Origin: Porticoccus hydrocarbonoclasticus MCTG13d
GTDB lineage: Bacteria > Pseudomonadota > Gammaproteobacteria > Pseudomonadales > Porticoccaceae
Direction: 5' to 3'
DNA length: 64,000 bases
Assembly: GCF_000744735.1 (NCBI RefSeq)
Contig: NZ_JQMM01000001.1
Coordinates: 1,798,001-1,862,000 of the forward strand
In this document: positions 1-7,928 of the stretch, in pieces
Layout of the letters: each line of letters opens with the position of its first letter
Position numbering within the stretch: position 1 is the first letter of the stretch
The notes under the pieces: model-generated
Databases searched by the model: none
Told to the model about the DNA's origin: nothing
The model's input: the letters and a program-made list of their open reading frames with translations, nothing else
Translations under genes and position numbers: made by a program

Positions 1-2
1 CC

Positions 3-860
3 GCCGAGCGACTGTCATTGTCGAAGTCGGTGATCAGCAAGTACGTAACGCGGCTAGAAGACCGGTTGGGTGCACGGTTACTGAATCGCACGACGCGAAA
101 GCTCAGCTTGACCGAGGTGGGACGGGCGTTTTATGAGCGCAGCGAGCGGGGTCTGCAAGAAATCGCCGAAGCAGAAGCCGAAGTTTCACGACTGCAGGGG
201 GAGCCTCGAGGGACTCTGCGCATCAATGCACCGATGTCTTTTGGTGTGCTGCATATCGCGCCTGTCTTACCAGAATTTCTGGAACGATATCCCCAACTCA
301 CCGTGGATATGAATCTCGACGATCGAAAAGTTGACGTCATAGAGGGCGGCTTTGATGTCTCTGTGCGCATTTCAGATCTTGGAGACTCGTCCCTGGTTGC
401 CCGGCGAATAGGGCCATGCCGCCATGTAGTGGTGGCATCACCAGCCTACCTTAAACGCTATGGAATACCTCGCACTCCCGAAGATCTGGAGGATCACAAT
501 GTGATTACCTACCAGTATCAAGACTCAGCAAAAGAATGGGAGTTTCGGTTACCTGGTCAAAAACCGAGCATGGTTTCTGTGTCTGGATCAATTCAAATGA
601 ACAACAGCCTGGCACTGCGGGAAGCATTGTTAAATGATGCGGGAATCACGAGAACGCCAACATTTGTCGTTGGCAGGGATATACAGGAAGGGAGATTGCA
701 ATCTGTTTTGACAAACTACGAATTACCCGAAATATCAATCTACCTTGTATTTCCACAACGTAAGTATCTTTCACCAAAGGTACGGGTGTTTGTGGAATTT
801 ATGAGAGAGTATATTTCGGATACTCCGAGCTGGGATCAAAAAACTAAAGTAGACCGGTAG
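3..860 (+). CDS. LysR-family transcriptional regulator (5' end missing)
   Basis: A DNA-binding LysR regulator with a winged-helix N terminus and a periplasmic-binding-like effector domain. The open frame runs to the first bases of the window: before the TTG at 18 it reads AERLS, which joins to LSKSVISKYVTRLEDRLG, the usual LysR recognition-helix region. The gene therefore starts upstream of the window and about 40 residues are missing. The effector domain follows from about residue 85 (GTLRINAPMSFG) to the end. The C-terminal part is close to the CrgA/DmlR-type subgroup. No target gene is visible here: the next 660 bp hold no divergent partner. The family call is firm; the regulated pathway is unknown. 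Confidence 0.9.
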   Translation, partial: AERLSLSKSVISKYVTRLEDRLGARLLNRTTRKLSLTEVGRAFYERSERGLQEIAEAEAEVSRLQGEPRGTLRINAPMSFGVLHIAPVLPEFLERYPQLTVDMNLDDRKVDVIEGGFDVSVRISDLGDSSLVARRIGPCRHVVVASPAYLKRYGIPRTPEDLEDHNVITYQYQDSAKEWEFRLPGQKPSMVSVSGSIQMNNSLALREALLNDAGITRTPTFVVGRDIQEGRLQSVLTNYELPEISIYLVFPQRKYLSPKVRVFVEFMREYISDTPSWDQKTKVDR

Positions 861-1524
861 CTGAGATTGTCAGGTATCTGATTATGTTTCTGGTTTTGCT
901 TATGAGAGTGCGTGTTGATTTCCGAGCGCTCAGTTATCCGAGAATAGTAAAAGAATTTTAAGAAATTTCTGAGCATGGCATTTTTCATGGTATTAGCGAT
1001 TATAAGGAAAATAAGCTATTGAAAATAAAAGATGAAAAATGCGTATTGATAATAGAGTGAGAGTAGGCGCGCAGTACCGCCAGCTTTGGTCAGGTCGCCG
1101 CCGGCTAAGTTGAGACTCAGGATGACCTTACAAAGATGCGAGCATTTTGCCATTGGCGGCTGGCCGTTTGACTGGCATGGCTCGAAACAGTGCGCTGGCG
1201 CGGGAGGCCATTTCGGTGGCAAGGACTGAATGGAGCAGGATTTAGACGGGCTAGTGGGCCCGCCTCCACCCGTGAATAACCGGTTGACCGGCTCGGAAAA
1301 GGGTGTTTATCCTACTACCCCCAACTCAACACAAGACCAAAATCCTTTTGCCTTTTTTGCATTATTAAGCGCCTCAAGCCTAGCTACGAAAAAAGACTTG
1401 ATTTTACGCCAGTGAAGGATAAAGACCGCGCTTTTCGCCTTCAACTAATAGGCCACTTCGCGTTATTTGGTACGCCTACCGGGTTTGATTCAGCTATAGT
1501 TGAAATTTAATAGAGGAGTCCTAC
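861..1524. other. long intergenic region, no supported gene
   Basis: There are short reading frames on both strands here (a 68-codon minus frame and a 61-codon plus frame), but neither has a ribosome site, a recognisable motif or a sensible composition. The left half is AT-rich and the middle (1080-1290) is GC-rich, so it may be a patchwork of old fragments. The last 20 bases carry the GAGGAG ribosome site of the next gene. Confidence 0.5.
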
Positions 1525-2160
1525 GTGTCAAAATTTTTTCCCCAACATCTTGCAGCATTTACAATTGCCGTTTTGTTGATGACAACATTTTCGTTCAGTG
1601 CGTTTGCAGAAAACCCGCAATGTTATAAAAAGATCGAAGGGATTTCACTTGATCAAAGCGTTGGCGACATTACAAATAAGTTGCAGCAATTGGGACTGCA
1701 AGACATTACCTGCAAACAAAGATCAAAGATGCCTTGTGCCGCCAGAAAAAAACAAATGCAGACTTATGCCACGAACGATCAAGGTTCTCTGCATAAGGTC
1801 GGTGATAAACTGGCGAGACTGACATTTGATAATACGGGAAAGCCAAGAAGCTTTGCGTATGAATATTATACTGACGGCCCTTCGACGCTACAGGCACATG
1901 ATGAAAACAGAAGCTGGGAAGGCTGGACATATAAGGATACGATCGAATCCCGCATCAATGAATATTGCAAAGGCTCCACACCAGAGGGCGTCAGAGTTGG
2001 CTGTAAATACGGCAGCGCACTTACCATTAATGTTATATACGGCGAACCACGCGATAAAGATTGCTCGTATAAGTTCAACGTCATGTTCAGTGCTGTGAGA
2101 GGAAAGCCGGAAGCCCCGACAAATCATAAAATTATCGAGACGATAACGCTCAATAAATAA
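1525..2160 (+). CDS. secreted protein of unknown function with six cysteines
   Basis: I do not recognise this family. It starts with GTG behind a GAGGAG ribosome site. The first 28 residues are a clear Sec signal peptide (Lys near the start, a hydrophobic stretch of Ala, Val and Leu, then SAFA before ENPQC). The mature part, about 183 residues, has six cysteines (in NPQC, DITC, MPC, EYC, VGC and DKDC), an even number that suggests disulfides in the periplasm or outside. There are no membrane segments after the signal. Its AT content is higher than that of the genes to the right, which suggests an accessory origin. Function cannot be inferred. Confidence 0.75.
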   Translation: MSKFFPQHLAAFTIAVLLMTTFSFSAFAENPQCYKKIEGISLDQSVGDITNKLQQLGLQDITCKQRSKMPCAARKKQMQTYATNDQGSLHKVGDKLARLTFDNTGKPRSFAYEYYTDGPSTLQAHDENRSWEGWTYKDTIESRINEYCKGSTPEGVRVGCKYGSALTINVIYGEPRDKDCSYKFNVMFSAVRGKPEAPTNHKIIETITLNK

Positions 2161-2170
2161 GGATTATTTT

Positions 2171-2309
2171 GATGCATTATCTTGAATATTTTTATGCACG
2201 TTCTTACTGCTAAGCCCGTTTACAGTTGCCTATGCGGATGTTCTGAGTGAGCAGGGTGCAGAGAACTGGCTTGGTGCCAGAACCGACCTAGCTGGGCTTT
2301 TCTTTTCCT
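2171..2309 (+). pseudogene. possible small secreted protein interrupted in a T run
   Basis: An ATG at 2171, ten bases after the previous stop and behind TAAGGA, opens a short frame that soon ends. If the run of five T near 2189 were six, the frame would continue as about 45 residues with a signal-peptide-like start (CTFLLLSPFTVAYA, then DVLSEQGAENW) and stop near 2309. So either a small coupled gene is broken by one base, or the T run slips, or this is chance. The hydrophobic core followed by AYA/D is the only positive evidence. Confidence 0.3.
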
Positions 2310-2407
2310 GACCTCGCAATAAGCTGACATGCGCAGGTAACGAATATTTACCTTCCCTGTTACCAGTACTCTCACATTGATTTTGAAAAAGTGTTTCTGA
2401 GTTAATT

Positions 2408-2425
2408 GACTGTACTATTACAGTC
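2408..2425. promoter_or_regulatory. antitoxin operator 1 (palindrome) overlapping a promoter
   Basis: GACTGTA and TACAGTC form perfect 7-bp arms around four bases. The site overlaps a TTGACT -35 box at 2406-2411; a weak -10 (TAGGCT, 2429-2434) lies 17 bp further. Antitoxins of this family usually repress their own operon, so this is most simply their operator. The promoter call is weaker than the palindrome itself. Confidence 0.6.
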
Positions 2426-2444
2426 TGCTAGGCTGCATTTAAGC

Positions 2445-2460
2445 ACTGTAAAAATACAGT
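2445..2460. promoter_or_regulatory. antitoxin operator 2 (palindrome)
   Basis: ACTGTA and TACAGT with an AAAA spacer repeat the core of operator 1. The two centres are 36 bp apart, a little more than three helical turns, which would allow cooperative binding of antitoxin dimers on one face of the DNA. It lies 25 bp before the antitoxin start codon. Confidence 0.6.
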
Positions 2461-2484
2461 CTTAATGCTGCTTAGGAGGAAATC

Positions 2485-2886
2485 ATGAGCGCTCAGGCCG
2501 AACAACTACTGCAACGGGGTTCCAGTGTCACCCGTTCACTGCTGCCGGCGATTTTCAATATCTTCAGCCAATGGCGTCTGACCGGCGCCCAGCAGATGAC
2601 CCTGCTGGGGCTCAGCAACGAGAAGACCCTCTATAACTGGAAGAGCCAACCCGAGAAGGCAAAGCTGACGCGAGACCTGTTGGAGCGGACCAGTTACATT
2701 CTGGGGATCTACAAGTCCCTGCAAATCCTGTTGCCCGATCAGTCGCTGGCCGACAAATGGTTGGACACACCTAACGACAATCCGCTGTTCAATGGCACCG
2801 CACCGCTGGACCGGTTGCTGGCTGGCCATGTGGTCGACCTGGCGGTGGTTAGGAATTTCCTTGATGCGGAGCGGGGTGGCTGGTGA
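2485..2886 (+). CDS. Xre/MbcA/ParS-type antitoxin
   Basis: Antitoxin of a RES-type toxin-antitoxin pair: it binds the toxin and represses the operon. The 133-residue protein has the family layout: an N-terminal helical DNA-binding part (about residues 15-60, with LTGAQQMTLLGLSNEKTLYNW) and a C-terminal toxin-binding domain of the MbcA/ParS/Xre kind (DUF2384), recognisable by the W-L-x-x-P-N-x-N-P-L-F-N-G motif near residues 91-105 and the DLAVVRNFLDAERGGW tail. A GGAGG ribosome site precedes the ATG. The stop overlaps the toxin start (GTGA), so the pair is translationally coupled. The palindromes upstream fit autorepression. Confidence 0.9.
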   Translation: MSAQAEQLLQRGSSVTRSLLPAIFNIFSQWRLTGAQQMTLLGLSNEKTLYNWKSQPEKAKLTRDLLERTSYILGIYKSLQILLPDQSLADKWLDTPNDNPLFNGTAPLDRLLAGHVVDLAVVRNFLDAERGGW

Positions 2887-3587
2887 TTGCTATTAATACG
2901 CTACCCAGTAGCGAGGTCAATGAACCGGTCTATCGGGTCATCCTGGCGCGCTACCCACAGATTCACCTGTTTGAGCGCGTCTCCAATCCACAGGATTGGG
3001 AGGTGCTCTATGCCGTGGAGTCCCTGACCAACCCCCGACTGCGCGATGAAGTCGGCGATATTCGCCTGGTGCCGCCGGAAGACAGGGTCTATGGCGACGG
3101 TGCCTCCTGGATCATGGCTACCTTCACTCATCTTCCGGTGGACAGACGGGGCGGTCGCTTCAACCGGGATTTCGGTATCTATTACTGCGCTGCCGATGAG
3201 GCGGTCGCCATTGCTGAATCGTCCTTCCACCGGGCGCGCTTTCTGCGTGAATCCCGAATCGACAAGACCACCCAGGAGATGCGCGTGATTCGCGCACAGT
3301 TGGGGCCGACCACCCTTCACGATGTACGTCACCTGGCCGGAGACGGGATCTACGATCCCGACCAGTATGGCGAAGCTCAGCAACTGGGTTACGCATTGCG
3401 TGATGCCAAAAGTTTTGGTGTTCACTACCAAAGCGTGAGAGCGGAAGGGGAGTGCTACGGAGTGATGCGTGCCCGAGTGTTGTCCGATGCGATCCACTGG
3501 CGCTATCTGCGCTACCACTATGACCAGGGGGCAGTCGTCAACGTTGAATCCCTCGATGGTAATAGTGGCGGCAGTGGCAGGAGGTGA
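2883..3587 (+). CDS. RES-domain toxin (NAD+-consuming)
   Basis: Toxin partner of the Xre/MbcA antitoxin. Characterised RES toxins break down NAD+, by phosphorolysis in MbcT, or modify a target with it as in ParT, and stop growth. The 234-residue protein has the RES layout: a conserved Arg-rich region (YRVILARYP near residue 17), RRGGRFNRDFGIYYCAADEAVAIAE (about 84-108) where the family has R-F-N, G-x-Y-x-A and a Glu, and a late Gly-rich SVRAEGECYGVMR segment that corresponds to the R-x-x-G stretch. It starts with GTG inside the antitoxin stop. Its stop overlaps the region upstream of the exonuclease, so three genes form one transcript. Confident on family, less on exact chemistry. Confidence 0.88.
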   Translation: MIAINTLPSSEVNEPVYRVILARYPQIHLFERVSNPQDWEVLYAVESLTNPRLRDEVGDIRLVPPEDRVYGDGASWIMATFTHLPVDRRGGRFNRDFGIYYCAADEAVAIAESSFHRARFLRESRIDKTTQEMRVIRAQLGPTTLHDVRHLAGDGIYDPDQYGEAQQLGYALRDAKSFGVHYQSVRAEGECYGVMRARVLSDAIHWRYLRYHYDQGAVVNVESLDGNSGGSGRR

Positions 3588-3592
3588 TGGCA

Positions 3593-4189
3593 ATGTATAA
3601 AGAGCTGCTATGGATCTTCACGCAACTGCCGGACGATTACATCGTCCTTGATACCGAAACCACCGGGCTCCCCGACGAAAATGGCCTACCGGATATCGTG
3701 ACACTTGGCCTCACCGTGGTGAGGAACCGTGAGATAGCGGAATCTGTAGAGTTTAAAACACGACCGCAAAAACGCATTTCAGAAGAAGCACAGTCGATAC
3801 ACGGCATTACCAACGAACAGGCTGTCGAATTTGAATCCTTCAAATCCCAGTGGGATAAGGTCGCCGAATACCTGAAAGATCAGCTAATCGTCATTCACAA
3901 TGCCAGTTTTGACTGGCCAATCCTACTGGATCATATCGCCCGATACGGTTTGCCAATGCCGCCAATTCAAGGTGTATTTTGCAGCCAAAAAGCGGCCATT
4001 CCCTGGGCGCAGGCATTGAATCTCCCATGCAGCCACAGAGGACCGTCGTTAGATACGTTGACGGAAGTGTTGGGCGTTGAAAACCTCAGAGAAAAGAGCA
4101 GTGGAATACATGGAGCAGAGATAGATAGCCAGCAAGCTGCTCAAGTTACAGAGATAATGAGACGCAATGGCGATATGGATTTACTTTAA
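3593..4189 (+). CDS. DnaQ-like DEDDh 3'-5' exonuclease
   Basis: A 3'-5' exonuclease of the DnaQ/epsilon fold. The ExoI motif is DTETTGLP (first Asp and Glu), ExoII is HNASFDWPIL, and ExoIII is HGAEIDSQQAAQV, giving the DEDDh set complete, so it should be active. Length is about 198 residues, a stand-alone exonuclease domain. In-frame starts exist at 3584 (GTG), 3587 and 3593; I chose the ATG at 3593 because the AGGAGG at 3579-3584 sits 8 bases before it. It follows the RES toxin without a gap, an unusual third gene for this toxin-antitoxin family, and precedes two reverse transcriptases. It could process nucleic acid in defence or be an ordinary passenger. Confidence 0.88.
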   Translation: MYKELLWIFTQLPDDYIVLDTETTGLPDENGLPDIVTLGLTVVRNREIAESVEFKTRPQKRISEEAQSIHGITNEQAVEFESFKSQWDKVAEYLKDQLIVIHNASFDWPILLDHIARYGLPMPPIQGVFCSQKAAIPWAQALNLPCSHRGPSLDTLTEVLGVENLREKSSGIHGAEIDSQQAAQVTEIMRRNGDMDLL

Positions 4190-4522
4190 ATCTTGAGTCA
4201 TTAGGATTGAAAATCACTCAATGTGTCGGGTTACGACTACGAAGCAGATACTAATTGAGTAAGGTACCGCGAGAATACCCACAAATGAGTTCCGAGTGGC
4301 GATAGAAATTATTTGTGGTGTGCTTTGCTTTGGGATACATGGTTTGTGTAGTGCTGTTTGATACTAATTAGTCGATTACAACATCAAAAGAATATCTGTG
4401 TGTGACAATACGGCTTAGTGAGAATTGGTGTTGGGCAGTTCTCGGAATACTCGCAGGCCAAACGGCTAGGGCGCATGTACATCCTAGACAAAGGGTGGCT
4501 TATTAATGGAGGCAAGCTGTAG
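4190..4522. other. intergenic region upstream of the reverse transcriptase pair
   Basis: This AT-rich stretch must hold the promoter of the two reverse transcriptase genes, but no convincing -35/-10 pair stands out. It contains a repeated GATACTAATT (4247-4256 and 4360-4369), a TG repeat at 4397-4404, and a purine-rich GGAGG at 4508-4512 before the start codon. Confidence 0.5.
4363..4372. promoter_or_regulatory. palindrome and direct repeat before drt3a
   Basis: ACTAATTAGT is a perfect 10-bp palindrome. The longer word GATACTAATT that overlaps it also occurs at 4247-4256, 113 bp upstream. This could be a regulator site for the defence genes, but the words are short and AT-rich, so chance is possible. 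Confidence 0.3.
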
Positions 4523-5869
4523 ATGCTTGATCAGATGTTCACTGCGGAAAATTTCCGCCGTATCTATGATAGTGAAAACCGGAAGGGTCTTGATCTTGCA
4601 GGTCTCTATTTCCCCGATCTTGAGCCCCATACTCTTGCTGTCCGCAACAAGGTGCAGGAGATTCGTGCGCATCGATCAAGGGAATCCAGCCTCAATGCCG
4701 AAGATTTCAAGCAGCAACTAGACGATCTAAAGGCTGAACTCGCTCATTTGAAAGCAACAAAGTCCGCTGCGATTGACGAGAAAATGAATGAAATTAGCCT
4801 CAAAGTACTGCAGCCTAGCTTCAAAATCGAACTTAGCCAAAAGGGCGGGCCCAAGGGAAAGCCCGTTTATTGTATAGACTCGAAGCCAGAGACCTTTTTT
4901 GTCATCAAACAGCTTCAGCGTAATATCTACCGGATTTATGGCGTCAAACAGGCCAATCGCCACGATCTCGTATGCCAAGTGCGTGATACCGTCGGGACAA
5001 AATTTCCTTTTGAGATGGTTCGGACAGACATCTCAACGTTCTACGAAAGTATTGACAGAAAGAGGCTCACCAAGAAACTTGATAAGGATCAGCTCCTAAG
5101 CCCTTCCTCAAAAAAGTTCATTAATCAGGTATTGGATTCCTACGGGGTTCTATCCGGAACATCCACCGGTATTCCTCGGGGTGTAGGCATCAGCGCTTAT
5201 TTAGCTGAACTCTACTTGCGTCCAGTTGACAAGGCAATTCGCGCCATTCCAGGGCTTATTCTTTACTGCCGTTTTGTCGATGATGTAGTGTCAATCTTTG
5301 CACGTCCTCCCACTGGCACGGATCTTGGCTCATATAAAGATCACGTCATCAAAGTTTTTGCAGAAAATGGTCTGACACACAATCTGGACAAGACTTATGA
5401 GTTTGATTTGAAGAGGCAGGAGCCGAAGAAGTTCGAGTACCTTGGCTATCGATTTCTGGTCCAGCCTGGCCAGTGCCAAATTAAAGCCAGTTCTGCGAAA
5501 ATTCTGAAGTATAAGAACCGCATGAACGCTGCATTTGAAGACTACTGGAAAAACTGCTCCACTGACTCCAGGCGGGCTTATCGTGTTCTTGTATCGCGAA
5601 TAAAGTTTCTAACAGGTAACACTCGCCTTTCGAATAGCAAGTCACGGGCGGTAACGGGGATATATTACAACAACTCCATTGCAAACGATCTCTCTAGTTT
5701 CGAGATGCTGGATAAACTACTGAAGAAACGTGTGGCGAAGATTAAGCGTGCAAGTCTTCGGAAGCGGCTCAAAACTTACAGGTTCACGGATGGTTTTAAG
5801 ACTCGGCGTTTTCATAATTTCAATTCGCGTGAGCTGCAAACGATAGTAAAGGCTTGGAAATATGAGTAA
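4523..5869 (+). CDS. drt3a: DRT type 3 reverse transcriptase A (UG3-like)
   Basis: An RNA-directed DNA polymerase of the unknown-group/Abi class used in phage defence. Within 448 residues: an N-terminal extension with a short charged coiled-coil-like stretch (about 58-95), motif A around Asp169 (VRTDISTFYESID), motif B GIPRGVGIS (216-224), and the catalytic F-V-D-D at 251-254, then YLGYRF (306-311). No maturase, endonuclease or protease domain is present, so it is neither a group II intron protein nor a retroelement. The stop overlaps the start of a second, different RT by 8 bases. Paired overlapping RTs of about 450 and 690 residues are the signature of DRT type 3. The UG3 assignment is by architecture, not by search. 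Confidence 0.82.
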   Translation: MLDQMFTAENFRRIYDSENRKGLDLAGLYFPDLEPHTLAVRNKVQEIRAHRSRESSLNAEDFKQQLDDLKAELAHLKATKSAAIDEKMNEISLKVLQPSFKIELSQKGGPKGKPVYCIDSKPETFFVIKQLQRNIYRIYGVKQANRHDLVCQVRDTVGTKFPFEMVRTDISTFYESIDRKRLTKKLDKDQLLSPSSKKFINQVLDSYGVLSGTSTGIPRGVGISAYLAELYLRPVDKAIRAIPGLILYCRFVDDVVSIFARPPTGTDLGSYKDHVIKVFAENGLTHNLDKTYEFDLKRQEPKKFEYLGYRFLVQPGQCQIKASSAKILKYKNRMNAAFEDYWKNCSTDSRRAYRVLVSRIKFLTGNTRLSNSKSRAVTGIYYNNSIANDLSSFEMLDKLLKKRVAKIKRASLRKRLKTYRFTDGFKTRRFHNFNSRELQTIVKAWKYE

Positions 5870-7928
5870 ACGACGAGCCACTCTCACCCATAGAAAGCAG
5901 CGATCTGTTCTAACAGATATGCTGCCGTTTGAGGTGCCTCCGACCTTCTCCAATCGAGGTTTTTACCGATTTTTAAGAGATCACGATATAGAGATTGATG
6001 ATGGATATATTCGCTGGGTTTCAGATGCCAATGATCTAGATGCAACAATGCAACTGTTATTTGGCATCGAAGACGTGGGCTCGATTAAAACCGAAATTTT
6101 AAGCGAATGGGGGAGGACGAAGACGCGTAGGTATGTTCGTTTGAAAAAATGCAATATGACAACAATACCTTTTAATTTCCAGATTTCTCACAATCTCGAC
6201 GGTCGAACCCTAAGTGTCGTGCATCCTCGCAATCAGGTTGCGGTCGCGAGTTTCTATGCGGCGCAAAGCGCGCTAATTGTTTACTACACTTCTGTAAGTG
6301 ACTTCTCGATTCGGCGGCCGGTTTCGGTATCTCGCCATGCATATTTCAATGACAGATTGCATCAGGAAAAGCTGGATTCCGTCGCCGGTGTGGAAGAAGA
6401 AGACAAGGAATATGAACAGCTTGGCTCTTATTTTGTTTACAAAAAGTACCGCAATATTCACCAGTTCTTTGAGTCGTACAAATATCATCGATGTGAGAAA
6501 AAATATGACGCGATGGTCCAAATAGACGTAAATAAATGCTTTGACAGTATTTATACTCACTCTCTACCTTGGGCTGTGCTCGGCAAGTCGCAGACAAAGT
6601 TCAGTTTATCGGAATCCAAACATACGTTCGGTGGATTGTTCGATACATTGATGCAGAACCTTAATCACAATGAAACCAACGGGATTGTGATCGGGCCAGA
6701 ATTCTCCCGAATTTTTTCAGAGATTATCCTGCAGGCGGTCGATGTCGAGCTTTCGAAGCGTCTGTCCGAAGATTCTAATCTTACGCATAAAATTGATTAT
6801 GAGATTTTTCGTTACGTTGATGACTACTTTGTTTTTTACAATGAGGAGTCTACACAGTTAAAAATTATAGAAACGCTGCAAGTTTTTTTGAAGGTCAATA
6901 AGTTAAGTATTAATACCTCCAAGATTAAGCACTATCAAAAGCCCATCATCACCGAAATCACGATTGCCAAGAATCGCATATCAACGCTACTGAATAACGA
7001 AATCAATCCGGCCACTGAAGATGTTGTAGAGGGCCCTGAGGAGGCAGGGGCTATAAAGCTCGCATGTCCCGTAAATTCAAATCGGCTCATCATTCGCTTC
7101 AAGACGGTAATTAAAGAAACGTCTGTTACCTACGGCGAGCTACTGAATTACACTCTCGCTATTACCGAAAACAAAATCGAAAAACTCTTTCAATCCTATC
7201 TGGCGTGTGACAAAACAATACATGATCAAAAGCAGCTACTTAAATCGCTTTTGGCTATTATGGAGTTCGCATTTTTTGTGTATTCTGCAAACCCGCGCGT
7301 AAATCATACGATTCGGCTTTGCCGGATGATTACAGCCTCAATTGACTTTCTTTGCGTTAATTCACTTCCTTATGAATTGAAGCACTTGCTGTTCAAATAT
7401 GTCCATGACAATGTATTGCAACAGCTGGAAAAAAACGCGATGAAAGCTCATTGTGAAGTCGAAAGCTTATATCTTCTCATTTCTTTGTCGCAAATCGGGC
7501 GAGAGTATTGGCTACCTGAGTCAGTCTTGCTGCGGCATTTTCTCATTACGGAGGAAGAGGCTACGCACAAGTATCAGCGTGTCGGATTCATGAGTCATTT
7601 TTCCATTACGGTGCTGTTGTCTTACATAAAGGATAAAGTCCGCTATGCGAAACTTAAGGCCTTCACTGAAGAGCACATCGTTCGTAAGCTCGAGTATATG
7701 AGAGCGCATTGCCACAATGATGCGGAAGCCATGATCCTTCTATTGGATTTGATTGTATGCCCCTACATTAGCATCGCTACTAAGGACGCGATAGGCCAGA
7801 TTTTCGGGCTGGATGCCACAACACTTGCAGCTATTCAGAAGACCAATGACCACTGGTTTACGGCATGGGGAGACAAATTCGATCTCGGTAAAGAGCTAGA
7901 CGCCAAGCGCAGTCGTGAAGTATATTAG
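5862..7928 (+). CDS. drt3b: DRT type 3 reverse transcriptase B (UG8-like)
   Basis: The second reverse transcriptase of the pair, 688 residues. The N terminus has LPFEVPPTFSNRGFY (21-35), a segment that recalls Abi-type RTs. Motif A is VQIDVNKCFDSI with Asp222, motif B is NGIVIGPEFSRIFSEIIL (273-290), and the catalytic motif is F-R-Y-V-D-D-Y at 316-322. After about residue 360 there is a long all-helical C-terminal domain of roughly 320 residues with no recognised motif, as in Abi-like RTs. It overlaps drt3a by 8 bases, so the two are made together. In this class both proteins are needed for defence and work with a small RNA; a candidate for that RNA begins right at the stop codon. Confidence 0.82.
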   Translation: MSKRRATLTHRKQRSVLTDMLPFEVPPTFSNRGFYRFLRDHDIEIDDGYIRWVSDANDLDATMQLLFGIEDVGSIKTEILSEWGRTKTRRYVRLKKCNMTTIPFNFQISHNLDGRTLSVVHPRNQVAVASFYAAQSALIVYYTSVSDFSIRRPVSVSRHAYFNDRLHQEKLDSVAGVEEEDKEYEQLGSYFVYKKYRNIHQFFESYKYHRCEKKYDAMVQIDVNKCFDSIYTHSLPWAVLGKSQTKFSLSESKHTFGGLFDTLMQNLNHNETNGIVIGPEFSRIFSEIILQAVDVELSKRLSEDSNLTHKIDYEIFRYVDDYFVFYNEESTQLKIIETLQVFLKVNKLSINTSKIKHYQKPIITEITIAKNRISTLLNNEINPATEDVVEGPEEAGAIKLACPVNSNRLIIRFKTVIKETSVTYGELLNYTLAITENKIEKLFQSYLACDKTIHDQKQLLKSLLAIMEFAFFVYSANPRVNHTIRLCRMITASIDFLCVNSLPYELKHLLFKYVHDNVLQQLEKNAMKAHCEVESLYLLISLSQIGREYWLPESVLLRHFLITEEEATHKYQRVGFMSHFSITVLLSYIKDKVRYAKLKAFTEEHIVRKLEYMRAHCHNDAEAMILLLDLIVCPYISIATKDAIGQIFGLDATTLAAIQKTNDHWFTAWGDKFDLGKELDAKRSREVY

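Larger units (their letters stand above)
2161..2484. other. intergenic region with promoter and operators
   Basis: The stretch holds the possible broken small gene at 2171-2309 and, at its right end, the control region of the toxin-antitoxin operon. Between them (2310-2400) I see nothing else. Confidence 0.5.

Noticed and set aside
2408-2460. LexA (SOS) boxes
   Set aside because: CTGT and ACAG halves are separated by six bases at 2408-2425 and also by six at 2445-2460, while the gammaproteobacterial LexA box needs eight. The doubled site next to an antitoxin fits autorepression better.
4523-7928. Group II intron or retron
   Set aside because: No maturase or endonuclease domain, no intron ends, no msr/msd-type overlapping inverted repeat upstream, and two different RTs in one operon.
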